DNA from: CAVTWJ01 sp964525605
GTDB taxonomy: Bacteria > Oederibacteriota > Muellerivitia > Muellerivitales > Muellerivitaceae
Direction: 5' to 3'
DNA length: 64,000 bases
Assembly: GCA_964525605.1 (NCBI GenBank)
Contig: CAZGKT010000003.1
Coordinates: forward strand, 62,001-126,000
The stretch's first letter is position 1; each line of letters opens with the position of its first letter. A program made the position numbers and the translations under genes. Shown piece by piece: positions 8,412-17,809 of the stretch. Below the pieces are notes generated by a model. That model worked only from the letters and a program-made list of their open reading frames with translations. It did not search any database and was not told where the DNA came from.

Positions 8412-9173
8412 ATGATGCACAAAACCAAATCTTTAAAGGGTTACGCCCTGCATTGCCAGGACGGTGAGGTGGGGAAGGTGGATGAATTTTACTTTGATGA
8501 CCACCACTGGACGGTTCGCTACCTGGTGGCCGACACGGGTACCTGGCTCACGGGGAGGCAGGTGCTGATTTCCCCCTACGCCTTGGTCTCCGTGAATCCT
8601 GACGGGCATTACCTCACGGTCAACTTGACTAAAAAGCAGATTGAAGAAAGCCCCGCCTTGGCCAGCGACAAGCCTGTTTCCCGCCAATACGAGGAGGACT
8701 ATTACGGGTATTTTGGATGGCCGATGTATTTGAGCGGCCCCTACCGGTGGGGATCCTATCCCACCATCGAGCGGGAGCGAAAAAAATGGACGACCTCCGC
8801 GCCGGGGCAGAAGGCTTGGGACGCCCATTTGCGAAGCACCCGTGATGTGACGGGCCATCATATCGTTTCCGTGGACGGGGGGGAGATCGGACATGTCGAA
8901 GATTTCATCATCGATGACGATTTCTGGGCCATTCGCTACCTAGTGGTCGACACGAAGAATTGGCTTCCGGGAAAACGGGTATTGATCGCGCCAAAATGGA
9001 TTGATCGCGTGAGCTGGACCGAATCGAAGGTCTTCATCAATCTTTCGCGGGAGGCGGTTCAAAAGTCACCTGAATTCACCGACATTTCCCGAGTGAGCCG
9101 GGATTATGAGGTCGGCCTATACCGCCATTACGACCGCTACGGTTATTGGCTTGAGGATTTGGTGACCGTCTAA
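8412..9173 (+). CDS. PRC-barrel protein with two PRC domains
   Basis: 253 aa. Two tandem PRC-barrel units are obvious: KSLKGYALHCQDGEVGKVDEFYFDDHHWTVRYLV and, later, RDVTGHHIVSVDGGEIGHVEDFIIDDDFWAIRYLV, each followed by WLxGxxVLIxP. Photosynthetic-reaction-centre H-subunit-like barrels in non-photosynthetic bacteria are small cytosolic proteins, often general-stress-induced, of undefined biochemical role. I start at ATG 8412, with AAAGG at 8399-8403 upstream; an earlier in-frame ATG lies inside the sigma-54 core and would precede the transcript start. Alone behind its own promoter. Confidence 0.88.
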   Translation: MMHKTKSLKGYALHCQDGEVGKVDEFYFDDHHWTVRYLVADTGTWLTGRQVLISPYALVSVNPDGHYLTVNLTKKQIEESPALASDKPVSRQYEEDYYGYFGWPMYLSGPYRWGSYPTIERERKKWTTSAPGQKAWDAHLRSTRDVTGHHIVSVDGGEIGHVEDFIIDDDFWAIRYLVVDTKNWLPGKRVLIAPKWIDRVSWTESKVFINLSREAVQKSPEFTDISRVSRDYEVGLYRHYDRYGYWLEDLVTV

Positions 9174-9347
9174 CGATTCGCTGGGCTCTATGACGGGTTT
9201 TTAAGGAGGCAATGCGACCGCTCCTACCCATGGAAATAATGAGAATCGGCTTGGCCGGGTTTATGAATCCGGTTTAAACCTGTCCGCATGGGGGAAATTC
9301 GTCCGCGGGCGGCATGGAATGAAATTCAGCATCAGAACGGTTGAGCC

Positions 9348-12300
9348 GTGACATTGTCCGATGTTTCCATCAAGAACCCCGTTTTCGCCTGGATGCTCAT
9401 GTTCGGGCTCATCTTCTTCGGGTTCCTCTGTTTTTACCGCATGGGTCTTTCCCAAATGCCCGACGTGGCCTTTCCCGTGGTCAATGTTTCCATCAACCTG
9501 CCCAACGCCTCGTCGGTCATCATGGAATCCGATGTGGCCGATGTGGTCGAGGATGCGGTTTTAGGCGTAGAGGGCGTGCAGGACGTGCAGACCACCTGCA
9601 CCCAGGGCAACGCCAACATCTCGGTCTTCCTCGACTTGAGCCAGGACCCCAACGTCGCCGTGCAGGAAGTCCAAACGGCCGTCTTCGCGGTGGAAAAACA
9701 GCTTCCCGCCGACACCTACCCCCCCATCATTCGCGAACAGGACCCCAACAGTTCCCCCATTTTTTGGATGGCCGTGACCGCCGATCCGCCCCTGACCTCG
9801 CGGGACATGATGCTTTATATCCGCGATACCTTGAAGGACCATTACACCAAACTTCCGGGAGTCAGCAGCGTTTCCCTGGGCGGTTGGATCAACCGCCAGG
9901 TCAATATCTGGGTGGATAACAAGAAACTAAACGCCCGCTACCTGACCGCGGACGATGTCGTCAACACCATCCAAAGCCAACACGCGGAAGTCCCGGTGGG
10001 GTTCATGGAAACACCCTTGACCCAATACGAGGTCCGATCCATGGGCGAGGCCGCCGCGGTCAGTGATTTCGCGAACCTGCCCATCCTCAACCGGGGCGGC
10101 CAACCCAACTATACGCTCACCCCCCTCAAGGACGTGGCCACCATCGAGGACGGCCTGGCCACCGTCACGCGCATCTCCCGCTTCAATGGCACCCCCTGCG
10201 TGGGGCTGGGGATCGTCATGACGGACGGGTATAACGCCGTGAAACTGGTGAAGGCCGTGAAGGTCCAGATGGCCGAGGACTTGAAGACAATTCCCAGGGG
10301 ATACCATCTCCAAACCAACTTCGACACCACGGTTTCCATCGAGGAAAACGTCCATGAACTGGAACTCACCATCTGCCTGGCGGCGATTTTGACAGGACTC
10401 GTCTGCTACCTGTTCCTGGGAAGTTGGTCGTCCACCTTCAACGTCTTCCTGGCCATCCCCACGTCCCTTTTCGGGACCTTCATCATCATCCAGATGTTCG
10501 GCTTCACCCTGAATATGTTCACCCTCCTGGCCCTGTCCCTTTCCATCGGCGTGGTGGTGGACGACGCCATCATGGTCATGGAAAACATCATGCGCCACCA
10601 GGAGGAGGGAGAAAACATGGTGGAAGCGGCTTTGAAGGGGTCGAGGGAAGTCATCTTCGCCGCCGTGGCCACCTCCATCGCCATCGTGGCCATCTTCCTT
10701 CCGGTGGCCTTCATGTCGGGGATCATCGGGAAGTTCTTTTTCCAGTTCGGGATCACCCTCTCGGGAGCGGTGCTGATCTCCCTTTTGGAGGCCGTCACCC
10801 TCACCCCCATGCGCTGTTCCCAGTTCGTGCATCTGGCCGACTCGAAAAATGGTTTCAACCGTTGGGTACAGGAGCACATGCACCGCTTGACCGTCTTTTA
10901 CGGTCGGTTCCTGGGATGGTGCCTAAGGTATCGCACCGACCGGCTGATGGCTGAGGCCCGGGGTGGAAAATTACCCTGGATCAAGGCCCTCTTCTCCAAA
11001 TTCTTTTTCACAAACCCCAAAGCCCTGGTGGCGGACGCGCAAGAGGAAATTAAAAATCCCAGTTATTCCCTGGCCCCGATCCTCTGGTTCATCGCGGGAT
11101 TGGGCCTGCTCACCCTGGCAAAAACCTTGAACCCCTTGGCTTTCAAGATACTGGGTGTCCTCTTTGCGCTGGTGGTTCTGGCTTATCTTGGAAAGAGCCG
11201 ACATTTTCTTTTCGCCCATCTTTTTTACGACCCCCGATGGGGGGTGCTTTTCGGGGCCATGCTCATATTCGCGGGTTCCCTGTTTTTGGCCAAGATCATC
11301 AAGGAAGAGATGGTTCCTTCTACGGATCAGAGCGTTTTCCTGATCAATCTCCAGTTTCCAACGGATTATTCCATTTTCCGCGCAGACGGCCTGGTTAAAC
11401 AATGCGAGGCTGACCTCAAAACACGGGGAGAAATCCAGAATGTTTATGTGGCGGTCGGCGGGTTCGGGGCCAGTTCCTCCAACACCGCCATTATGTTCAT
11501 CACCCTGAAGGATCCGGGAAAAAGGCCGGTGGCGAATTGGTCGGAAAAATTCCCCCCCTCGGGGCCCCTGGGCATTCTCAGCCGAATCTGGAACAAATTC
11601 ACGAAGCCCCGGTTGACCCAGGCTGAATTCATGGAGGTCTGCCGTAAGACCCTGGAAAAGGTATCCCCCGATCTGCAGGTTTTCCTTGTGGACCTTTCCA
11701 AGCGGGGGCTTTCGACGGGGAAGGGCTACGACGTTGAATTCATCGTAACCGGCCCTGATTGGGGCAAGTTAGGGGGCTATTCGGCGGAAATTGAAAAACA
11801 AATGAAGGCCAGTCCCAAACTAGCGGATGTGAACGACAACTACATGACCGGGCTGCCCGAACTACAAGTTGTTCCCAACCGGGCCAAGGCCGCCGCGGAA
11901 GGGGTAAATATCGCGGACCTGGGAACGGTCTTGGGGGTCCTGGTTGGCGGTTATACCTTTGAATCGGTTTATTACCATGAATCGGGCCACGATAACCCCA
12001 TTTTCATCCGGATGCAGACGGACCAGCGCCTCAAACCAGACGATCTCAAGCATGTTTACACCAGCAACAACCGGGGAGAATTGGTTTCGGTCGCCGACGT
12101 GGCCGCCATCACCCAGGTTCCCGCCCTGATACAGATCACCCGGGATAACCGGGTGAGGGCCATCTCTTTTCTGGCCAATGCATCCACCAACGCCAGCGGA
12201 CAGGAAGCCATGGACGCGGCCATGAAGATCGCGAAATCCGTTTTACCGGAAGGTTACTCGGCCAGCCTGACCGGCACCTCCCAGGCCGGATCGCAAACGA

Positions 12301-12881
12301 ACATCCAGCTTTTCATCACCATGGGGTTGGGGATCATCGTGGCTTACATGGTTTTGGCCACCCAGTTCAATAGTTTCGTCCAGCCCTGGGTCATTTTGCT
12401 GGCCCTGCCCTTTTCCATCACCGGGGCTCTCGCCGGTTTGTGGCTCTTCAATCAGTCCCTGAACATGTACAGCCTCATCGGGATCATCCTGCTCCTGGGG
12501 CTGGTGAAGAAAAACTCCATCATGATCGTGGCTTTCACCAACCAAGCCCGAGAAAAGGGAAAAAATCTCACCGACGCGCTTCTCTACGCATGCCCCATGC
12601 GATTGCGTCCGATTTTGATGACTTCTTGCGCCACGGTGGCTGGGGCCCTGCCAGCGGCCATGGCCCTTGGGCCGGGGGCGGCCCTGCGCCAGCCCATGTC
12701 GGTGGCCGTCATCGGAGGCATTCTCTTTTCCACCCTCTTGAGCCTGGTGGTGGTGCCCTGCGCCTACAGCATCATGACGGCCTGGGAAAGGCCGGATGAG
12801 TTCCAATTCAAGAAGGACCCCGAAGGCAACCTGGTGGCGGATACCCGCCACTCATTTCCCAAGGGGGCGCATCATGCATAG
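9348..12881 (+). CDS. RND (HAE1/AcrB-type) efflux transporter with an extra membrane insertion
   Basis: 1177 aa, longer than typical AcrB-like pumps (about 1030-1050). The N-terminus reads SIKNPVFAWMLMFGLIFFG; proton-relay Asp405-Asp406 lie in GVVVDDAIMVMENIM, and the TM10 Lys region is GLVKKNSIMIVAF (about residue 1053). Two large periplasmic loops are present. Between TM6 and TM7, about residues 530-625, is an insertion with two additional hydrophobic stretches (LAPILWFIAGLGLLTLA and ILGVLFALVVLAYLG) not seen in standard members. The family exports drugs, dyes or lipids using the proton gradient with a fusion protein and outer-membrane channel; neither partner is encoded nearby. Start GTG 9348 is inferred from the N-terminal helix; its ribosome-binding site is weak. 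Confidence 0.88.
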   Translation: MTLSDVSIKNPVFAWMLMFGLIFFGFLCFYRMGLSQMPDVAFPVVNVSINLPNASSVIMESDVADVVEDAVLGVEGVQDVQTTCTQGNANISVFLDLSQDPNVAVQEVQTAVFAVEKQLPADTYPPIIREQDPNSSPIFWMAVTADPPLTSRDMMLYIRDTLKDHYTKLPGVSSVSLGGWINRQVNIWVDNKKLNARYLTADDVVNTIQSQHAEVPVGFMETPLTQYEVRSMGEAAAVSDFANLPILNRGGQPNYTLTPLKDVATIEDGLATVTRISRFNGTPCVGLGIVMTDGYNAVKLVKAVKVQMAEDLKTIPRGYHLQTNFDTTVSIEENVHELELTICLAAILTGLVCYLFLGSWSSTFNVFLAIPTSLFGTFIIIQMFGFTLNMFTLLALSLSIGVVVDDAIMVMENIMRHQEEGENMVEAALKGSREVIFAAVATSIAIVAIFLPVAFMSGIIGKFFFQFGITLSGAVLISLLEAVTLTPMRCSQFVHLADSKNGFNRWVQEHMHRLTVFYGRFLGWCLRYRTDRLMAEARGGKLPWIKALFSKFFFTNPKALVADAQEEIKNPSYSLAPILWFIAGLGLLTLAKTLNPLAFKILGVLFALVVLAYLGKSRHFLFAHLFYDPRWGVLFGAMLIFAGSLFLAKIIKEEMVPSTDQSVFLINLQFPTDYSIFRADGLVKQCEADLKTRGEIQNVYVAVGGFGASSSNTAIMFITLKDPGKRPVANWSEKFPPSGPLGILSRIWNKFTKPRLTQAEFMEVCRKTLEKVSPDLQVFLVDLSKRGLSTGKGYDVEFIVTGPDWGKLGGYSAEIEKQMKASPKLADVNDNYMTGLPELQVVPNRAKAAAEGVNIADLGTVLGVLVGGYTFESVYYHESGHDNPIFIRMQTDQRLKPDDLKHVYTSNNRGELVSVADVAAITQVPALIQITRDNRVRAISFLANASTNASGQEAMDAAMKIAKSVLPEGYSASLTGTSQAGSQTNIQLFITMGLGIIVAYMVLATQFNSFVQPWVILLALPFSITGALAGLWLFNQSLNMYSLIGIILLLGLVKKNSIMIVAFTNQAREKGKNLTDALLYACPMRLRPILMTSCATVAGALPAAMALGPGAALRQPMSVAVIGGILFSTLLSLVVVPCAYSIMTAWERPDEFQFKKDPEGNLVADTRHSFPKGAHHA

Positions 12882-13881
12882 GCGAAAAATGTTCTTGTTG
12901 TTACTTTTCTGCTTGGCCCTCGGCGGCAGAGTTTGGGGTCTTCCTCCATGGACGGATGGCACGCTTACCTTTTCAAAACCGAAACTATTAGCGGCCCTCC
13001 CATGGTCCGAGGGTTCCCGCCCGGGTGTTCCTCGGAATGGTGCCAGATGGCTGGTGGTGGACTCCCAAGGACGCTTTTGGCTGGAATCGGACCAGGAATT
13101 CGGCCTTTACGCACCGGACGGGAAGTATCTTCGAACGATCATCCCCCTAGAAAAAAGCGGGGACGACTATGGGTTTTACACCATGGAAGCCTTGCAGAAG
13201 GGTCGCATTGATATGTTGGAACGCATGGAAAGCCCGTTGGAACAAATGGGGAAAGACAACTTTGAGTTAAGGTCCAAACCCGGAGCCCGTCTAGTCGTCC
13301 TGAAGGCCGATGGACTGGTGGAAAAGGATCAGCTGGAATTGGACCCCCTGCAACCCCATTCGGATTATTACGTCGAAAACGGGGTTGTTTACAGCGTTCA
13401 TGACGATGGAACTTACACTCAATTGGAATCGGCAGGTCCTTCCGAAAATGACGGGGCTTTTGTTAACTTTGCGACCATCGCCCATGACCGTGAACTATGG
13501 GAAGAACATGTGAAGACCCTTCCGGTCTTTCATTCCGAAAACCGTATTACCCACGACAACCAAGGGAAACCGCATGTCGAAAAGAACGCGAAATATTTTC
13601 TAATGGGCCGCCTATGGGTCGAAGGCACGGCTCCCCTGGCCGAAAGAATGGGAAAAATCTATTACAAGATCATCTGTGACTCACCCGCTGGATTTTACGA
13701 CTCTGTTTTTATCGAGGATACGGTCCTTAAGAACTACGCCCTCGTTGATCTGATTGCCGCAGATAAAGACCGTAAAACGGACCACAATCACGCTCTTTTC
13801 GTGGACCAAAAGGGAAACCTATTCGAGGGAGTGGCCCGAAAGGAAGGCTACCAGATTTATGAGTGGAAAATAATTCAATAA
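12874..13881 (+). CDS. Secreted protein of unknown function (335 aa)
   Basis: ATG 12874 overlaps the last codons of the RND gene and follows AAGGGGG at 12861-12867, so translation is probably coupled. A signal peptide is visible (RRKMFLLLLFCLALGGRVWG, then LPPW). The mature part contains short beta-type segments like WLVVDSQGRFWL and FGLYAPDGKYLRTI, reminiscent of blades in a beta-propeller, but no family is recognisable. A periplasmic or secreted location is the only firm inference. Being embedded directly behind an RND pump, it could be an accessory, yet nothing like a membrane-fusion protein is seen. Confidence 0.72.
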   Translation: MHRRKMFLLLLFCLALGGRVWGLPPWTDGTLTFSKPKLLAALPWSEGSRPGVPRNGARWLVVDSQGRFWLESDQEFGLYAPDGKYLRTIIPLEKSGDDYGFYTMEALQKGRIDMLERMESPLEQMGKDNFELRSKPGARLVVLKADGLVEKDQLELDPLQPHSDYYVENGVVYSVHDDGTYTQLESAGPSENDGAFVNFATIAHDRELWEEHVKTLPVFHSENRITHDNQGKPHVEKNAKYFLMGRLWVEGTAPLAERMGKIYYKIICDSPAGFYDSVFIEDTVLKNYALVDLIAADKDRKTDHNHALFVDQKGNLFEGVARKEGYQIYEWKIIQ

Positions 13882-13893
13882 AGGAGCAAGAAA

Positions 13894-14652
13894 ATGTTTT
13901 GGAAAATCATTGGGGTTCTTTTGGGTTGTATTGCCATGCAAAACGGGGTGGTTAATGCCCAGGCCGGTGGAGAATTAGAGGGATCCTCCCGGGGAATGGT
14001 GTTGGTTTCAGCCGGGACCTTCACCATGGGTTCGCCGAACGGGGTGGGAAAAAAAGACGAGCAACCCGCTCATCAGGTTTATTTGGACGCCTTTTATATC
14101 GACCGGCATCCGGTGACTTTTGACCAATACGACCGGTTTTGCGACGCGACCCAAAGGACCAAGCCGGATGATTCGGGATGGGGTCGAGGCCGTCGCCCTG
14201 TCATCAACGTTAGCTGGGACGACGCCACTGCTTATTCCCAATGGGCGGGGAAGCGCCTGCCGACGGAAGCCGAATATGAAAAGGCGGCCCGTGGAGGGAC
14301 AAATACCCTTTTTTTCTGGGGGGATGATCCTTTACAGGCGGGTGATTACGCCTGGATCGGCGCCAATTCAGGCGGTCAGACCCATCCGGTGGAAGGGAAA
14401 AAGCCGAACCCCTGTGGGATCTATGACATTTCCGGGAACATATGGGAATGGTGCGCGGATAGCTATGGGGCAAAATACTACGCGACCAGTCCGGCCAAGG
14501 ATCCCCAAGGGCCAGCAAAGGGGACGGCCCATGTTATGCGGGGTGGATCCTGGTATGGCGCCGTGGAAAACGCCCGTCCCGCCAGCCGGAACGGAATTGA
14601 TCGGGCTTACCGCAAGAATCTATACGGATTTCGCTGTGTGAGAACCCTTTAA
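13894..14652 (+). CDS. Formylglycine-generating-enzyme-like (SUMF1) protein, exported
   Basis: 252 aa with a signal peptide (MFWKIIGVLLGCIAMQNGVVNAQA). The FGE/SUMF1 fold signature runs from MVLVSAGTFTMGSPNG through HPVTFDQYDRFCDAT, PVINVSWDDATAYSQWAGKRLPTEAEYEKAARGG, YDISGNIWEWCADS, to HVMRGGSWYG and GFRCVRTL. True FGE oxidises a sulfatase Cys using two copper-binding cysteines within a stretch downstream of GGSW; here that stretch (GAVENARPASRNG) has no Cys. It is therefore more likely a structural or lectin-like member of the family than a sulfatase activator. It begins 12 nt after the preceding secreted protein. Confidence 0.82.
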   Translation: MFWKIIGVLLGCIAMQNGVVNAQAGGELEGSSRGMVLVSAGTFTMGSPNGVGKKDEQPAHQVYLDAFYIDRHPVTFDQYDRFCDATQRTKPDDSGWGRGRRPVINVSWDDATAYSQWAGKRLPTEAEYEKAARGGTNTLFFWGDDPLQAGDYAWIGANSGGQTHPVEGKKPNPCGIYDISGNIWEWCADSYGAKYYATSPAKDPQGPAKGTAHVMRGGSWYGAVENARPASRNGIDRAYRKNLYGFRCVRTL

Positions 14653-14723
14653 AACGCCTTGGCCACCTTTTCCCTGAAGTGGAAAAGACGGGCCGGGAAT
14701 GACACGGTTATGAAAGGCTAATT

Positions 14724-15266
14724 GTGAACAAGTTCCTTTTTCTTTTATTCATTCCATTTTTGTGGATGGGCGGGTGGGAAACGCCAGTGTGGGCGCAAGA
14801 GACATTTTCGGCACCCACAACCACCGTCATTGAAACCCACTGGGATGGCTGGAAGGGAATGCAATACCTCCAAAACGGCAAGACCCTGACCGGCGCGGAA
14901 TTAAAAAACTTGATCGATTCTTCCGGCGATCCGCAAATCAGCGATCTTCTCGCGCAATCCGAGTCGAATGAAAACTGGGGATATATCGGGATGGGTACAT
15001 CCCTTGCCATGTCCCTCGGCTGTCTTTTCATTCCCGATTCGGTCATCCAGGTCGGGGGATTGAAGGTTTCCCTGCCTTACCTGCCAGTACAAATTCCTGC
15101 CTTGCTTTTGGGTGTAGCTTCGTCTTTTCTTGAAAACGCCGCAGGCGCGGATAAATACACCGCCGTTCAGCGCTATAACCGCGAAGTGAGGGACCCCGGC
15201 CCTGTGACCTGGGATATTTCCCCCGGCCCACAGGGCCTGATGTTGGATTTGAATTATGCCTTATAA
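14724..15266 (+). CDS. Exported or membrane protein of unknown function (180 aa)
   Basis: Starts at GTG 14724 with a strong signal-like helix (KFLFLLFIPFLWMGGWETPVWA, then QE). A middle region has two further hydrophobic stretches (YIGMGTSLAMSLGCLFIP and VQIPALLLGVASSFL), followed by a polar end with AVQRYNREV. No family is recognised. The last 11 nt overlap the start of the second proton ATPase gene, implying coupled translation and perhaps an accessory role. Confidence 0.7.
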   Translation: MNKFLFLLFIPFLWMGGWETPVWAQETFSAPTTTVIETHWDGWKGMQYLQNGKTLTGAELKNLIDSSGDPQISDLLAQSESNENWGYIGMGTSLAMSLGCLFIPDSVIQVGGLKVSLPYLPVQIPALLLGVASSFLENAAGADKYTAVQRYNREVRDPGPVTWDISPGPQGLMLDLNYAL

Positions 15267-17793
15267 CGTGGATCAACTTCCTGAAAAAGGTCTGGAGCCC
15301 GGGATAACCATCCCATTACAGTCTCTTTCCTCTGCGGGTGATATCTCAACAGCATCCATTCTCGACACGCTCGCCAAACTTCACGTGGACCCCGAAACGG
15401 GACTTTCGAACGCGGAGGTAGAAACCCGGCGGAAGACGGACGGCTTCAATGAAGTGGCGGAACAAAAGGCGCACCCGGTCCTCCTCTTCCTCGGAAAATT
15501 CTGGGGACTGTCGGCCTGGATGCTCGAACTGATCATCGTTTTATCTATCATCACCCGGAATATCCCCGATCTCGTGGTGGTGGGCGTTTTGTTGGTCGTG
15601 AATGCGGTCTTGAGTTTCACGCAGGAACACCGGGCTGCGGGCGTGGTCGAGGCGCTGAGGAAGCGCTTAAGGGTTGGCGCGCGCGTGAAACGCGAGAAGA
15701 TTTGGCAGGTCCTTCCCGCCCGGGACCTGGTTCCGGGTGATATCGTCCGCCTTCGCTCGGGGGACATCGTCCCCGCCGACGTTAAACTCTTGAGCGGAGA
15801 CCTCAGCCTGGACCAATCGGTCCTTACCGGCGAATCAAAAGATGCCGAAAAGCTACCGGGCGCCTTGCTTTCGTCGGGTTCTGTCGTGCGGCAGGGCGAG
15901 GGCAATGGCGTGGTTTTGCTCACCGGCGCCAAGACCTACTTTGGCCGCACGACCGAACTGGTGAAGGAAGCCAAGCCGGTGCTCCATATCGAAAAGGTGG
16001 TGGCCCGGGTCGTCCGCTGGCTCTTCCTGATCGTGGGGGTCCTCCTGAGCGTGGTGATGGCGCTGTCCCTGATGAGGGGGGAACCCCTTCTGCCGATGGT
16101 TCCGCTCCTGATCGTTCTGCTGATGAGCGCGGTGCCGGTCGCCCTGCCGGTCATGTTCACGGTCAGCATGGCCTATGGTTCGAAGGACCTGGCGAAGCGG
16201 GGCGTGTTGGTGACGCGCTTAAGTGCGGTGGAAGACGCGGCCACCATGGACGTGCTTTGCGTGGATAAGACGGGCACCATCACCATGAACCAGTTGGCCG
16301 TCACCGGCGTGATGCCGATGGGAGGCGCGGCGGAAGGCGAAGTCCTGGTCGCGGGAGCGCTCGCCTCTAAGGAATCCAACCAGGACCCGATTGACCTGGC
16401 TTTCCTCGACGCGGCGAAAAAACGGAACCTTAACGGAGGCCAACCCCAGGCCGTCCCCGGAACTTTCAAGCCTTTTGAGGCGAAAAATAGGCGCACGGAG
16501 GCCCTGGTGGACCTCAACGGACAGCGTTTAAGGTTGATGAAAGGCGCCGTGGAGACCATCGCCCAGGCCTGCGCACTTTCGCCGGAGGCTCTCGCAGATT
16601 TGGAAAATAAGGTCGCCGAATCCGCTTCCGAGGGATACCGCACCCTGGCGGTGGCGCGGGGGCCGGAAACGGGAACTCCCATCCTGCTGGGCCTGGTGAC
16701 GCTTTACGACCCTCCCCGACCCGACGCCAGGGAGTTGATCGCCCAACTGAGGGATTTGGGGGTATCGGTCAAAATGCTCACCGGCGACGCGCTGGCAGTC
16801 GCGGGTGAAATCGGAAGGGGCGTCGGGCTCGTGAAGATCAGGCGCATGGCCGAACTGAAGGGCGACAATGGCAAGAAAGAGGATTTGCTGGCGGATACCG
16901 ACGGGATCGCCGAGGTATACCCGGAGGACAAATTCACCGTCGTGAAGAACCTCCAGGCCGGGGGCCATGTGACGGGCATGACGGGCGACGGCGTCAACGA
17001 CGCCCCCGCCCTGCGCCAAGCCGAGGTGGGTATCGCCGTCAGTTCCGCCACCGACGTGGCCAAGGGCTCCGCCAGCGTCGTTTTGACCGAACCGGGGCTG
17101 ACCAACATCGTGGCCCTGATCGGACAGGGAAGGACCATTTACCAGCGCATCCTCACCTGGATCATCAACAAGATCAGCCGGACCATCCTGAAGGCGTCCT
17201 ATGTGGCCATCGCCTACGTGGCGACGGGCCAGTTCGTCATCACGGCCTTCGTGATGCTTCTTTTGGTCTTCGTGACGGATTTCGCGGTGATTACCCTCGC
17301 CACCGACCATGTTCGGCCCTCCCGGAAGCCGGAGACGTGGAATATCGGGGGTTTCGTAACTGTGTCCGCGACCCTGGGGCTCGCCATGCTGGCGGAGACC
17401 CTATTTCTTTTATGGCGCGCCTGGTCCTGGTTTGGCTTGTCCGCCAACCCCGGCGCTCTCGACACCTTCAGTTTTTTGATTTTGCTCTATTTTGCTGCTT
17501 TCTCCATCGTTTCGGTCCGGGAACGCCGCTGGTTTTGGTCGACCCTGCCCGGCAAGCTGTTCTTATCCACCCTCCTGGCCGAAACGATCGCGGGCACCCT
17601 CCTCACCTACGTGGGATTACCCGGGCTCGCTCCCCTACCCGCGTGGCAGGTCCTGGTGATTTTTAGTTACGCCATGGTCATGGGTTTTGCCGTGAATGAA
17701 GTTCTTAAAGTCGTGATGATCCGATGGCGGGTGCCTAATTCGGTGGCGGCGGTTCCATTTGACTTCAACCCAATGATCGCCCAACGAGCCTAA
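15256..17793 (+). CDS. P-type proton ATPase (type IIIA), second copy
   Basis: 845 aa, normal for plasma-membrane-type bacterial H+ ATPases. Motifs: actuator VLTGESKD (about residue 191), phosphorylation site CVDKTGTIT with Asp337, hinge MTGDGVNDAP at about 575, and an acidic residue in M6 (VFVTDFAVITLATD). It lacks the Pro/Glu/Lys-rich tail of the paralogue at 2170. It exports protons from the cytoplasm at the cost of ATP; ion choice is inferred from overall resemblance to the IIIA group and not proven. The gene overlaps its upstream neighbour by 11 nt and is followed after 16 nt by a DUF4912 gene. Confidence 0.9.
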   Translation: MPYNVDQLPEKGLEPGITIPLQSLSSAGDISTASILDTLAKLHVDPETGLSNAEVETRRKTDGFNEVAEQKAHPVLLFLGKFWGLSAWMLELIIVLSIITRNIPDLVVVGVLLVVNAVLSFTQEHRAAGVVEALRKRLRVGARVKREKIWQVLPARDLVPGDIVRLRSGDIVPADVKLLSGDLSLDQSVLTGESKDAEKLPGALLSSGSVVRQGEGNGVVLLTGAKTYFGRTTELVKEAKPVLHIEKVVARVVRWLFLIVGVLLSVVMALSLMRGEPLLPMVPLLIVLLMSAVPVALPVMFTVSMAYGSKDLAKRGVLVTRLSAVEDAATMDVLCVDKTGTITMNQLAVTGVMPMGGAAEGEVLVAGALASKESNQDPIDLAFLDAAKKRNLNGGQPQAVPGTFKPFEAKNRRTEALVDLNGQRLRLMKGAVETIAQACALSPEALADLENKVAESASEGYRTLAVARGPETGTPILLGLVTLYDPPRPDARELIAQLRDLGVSVKMLTGDALAVAGEIGRGVGLVKIRRMAELKGDNGKKEDLLADTDGIAEVYPEDKFTVVKNLQAGGHVTGMTGDGVNDAPALRQAEVGIAVSSATDVAKGSASVVLTEPGLTNIVALIGQGRTIYQRILTWIINKISRTILKASYVAIAYVATGQFVITAFVMLLLVFVTDFAVITLATDHVRPSRKPETWNIGGFVTVSATLGLAMLAETLFLLWRAWSWFGLSANPGALDTFSFLILLYFAAFSIVSVRERRWFWSTLPGKLFLSTLLAETIAGTLLTYVGLPGLAPLPAWQVLVIFSYAMVMGFAVNEVLKVVMIRWRVPNSVAAVPFDFNPMIAQRA

Positions 17794-17809
17794 AATTTCA
17801 GGAGGAATC

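Noticed and set aside
13894..14652. Sulfatase-activating enzyme annotation
   Set aside because: The two active-site cysteines are absent and no sulfatase is encoded in the window.
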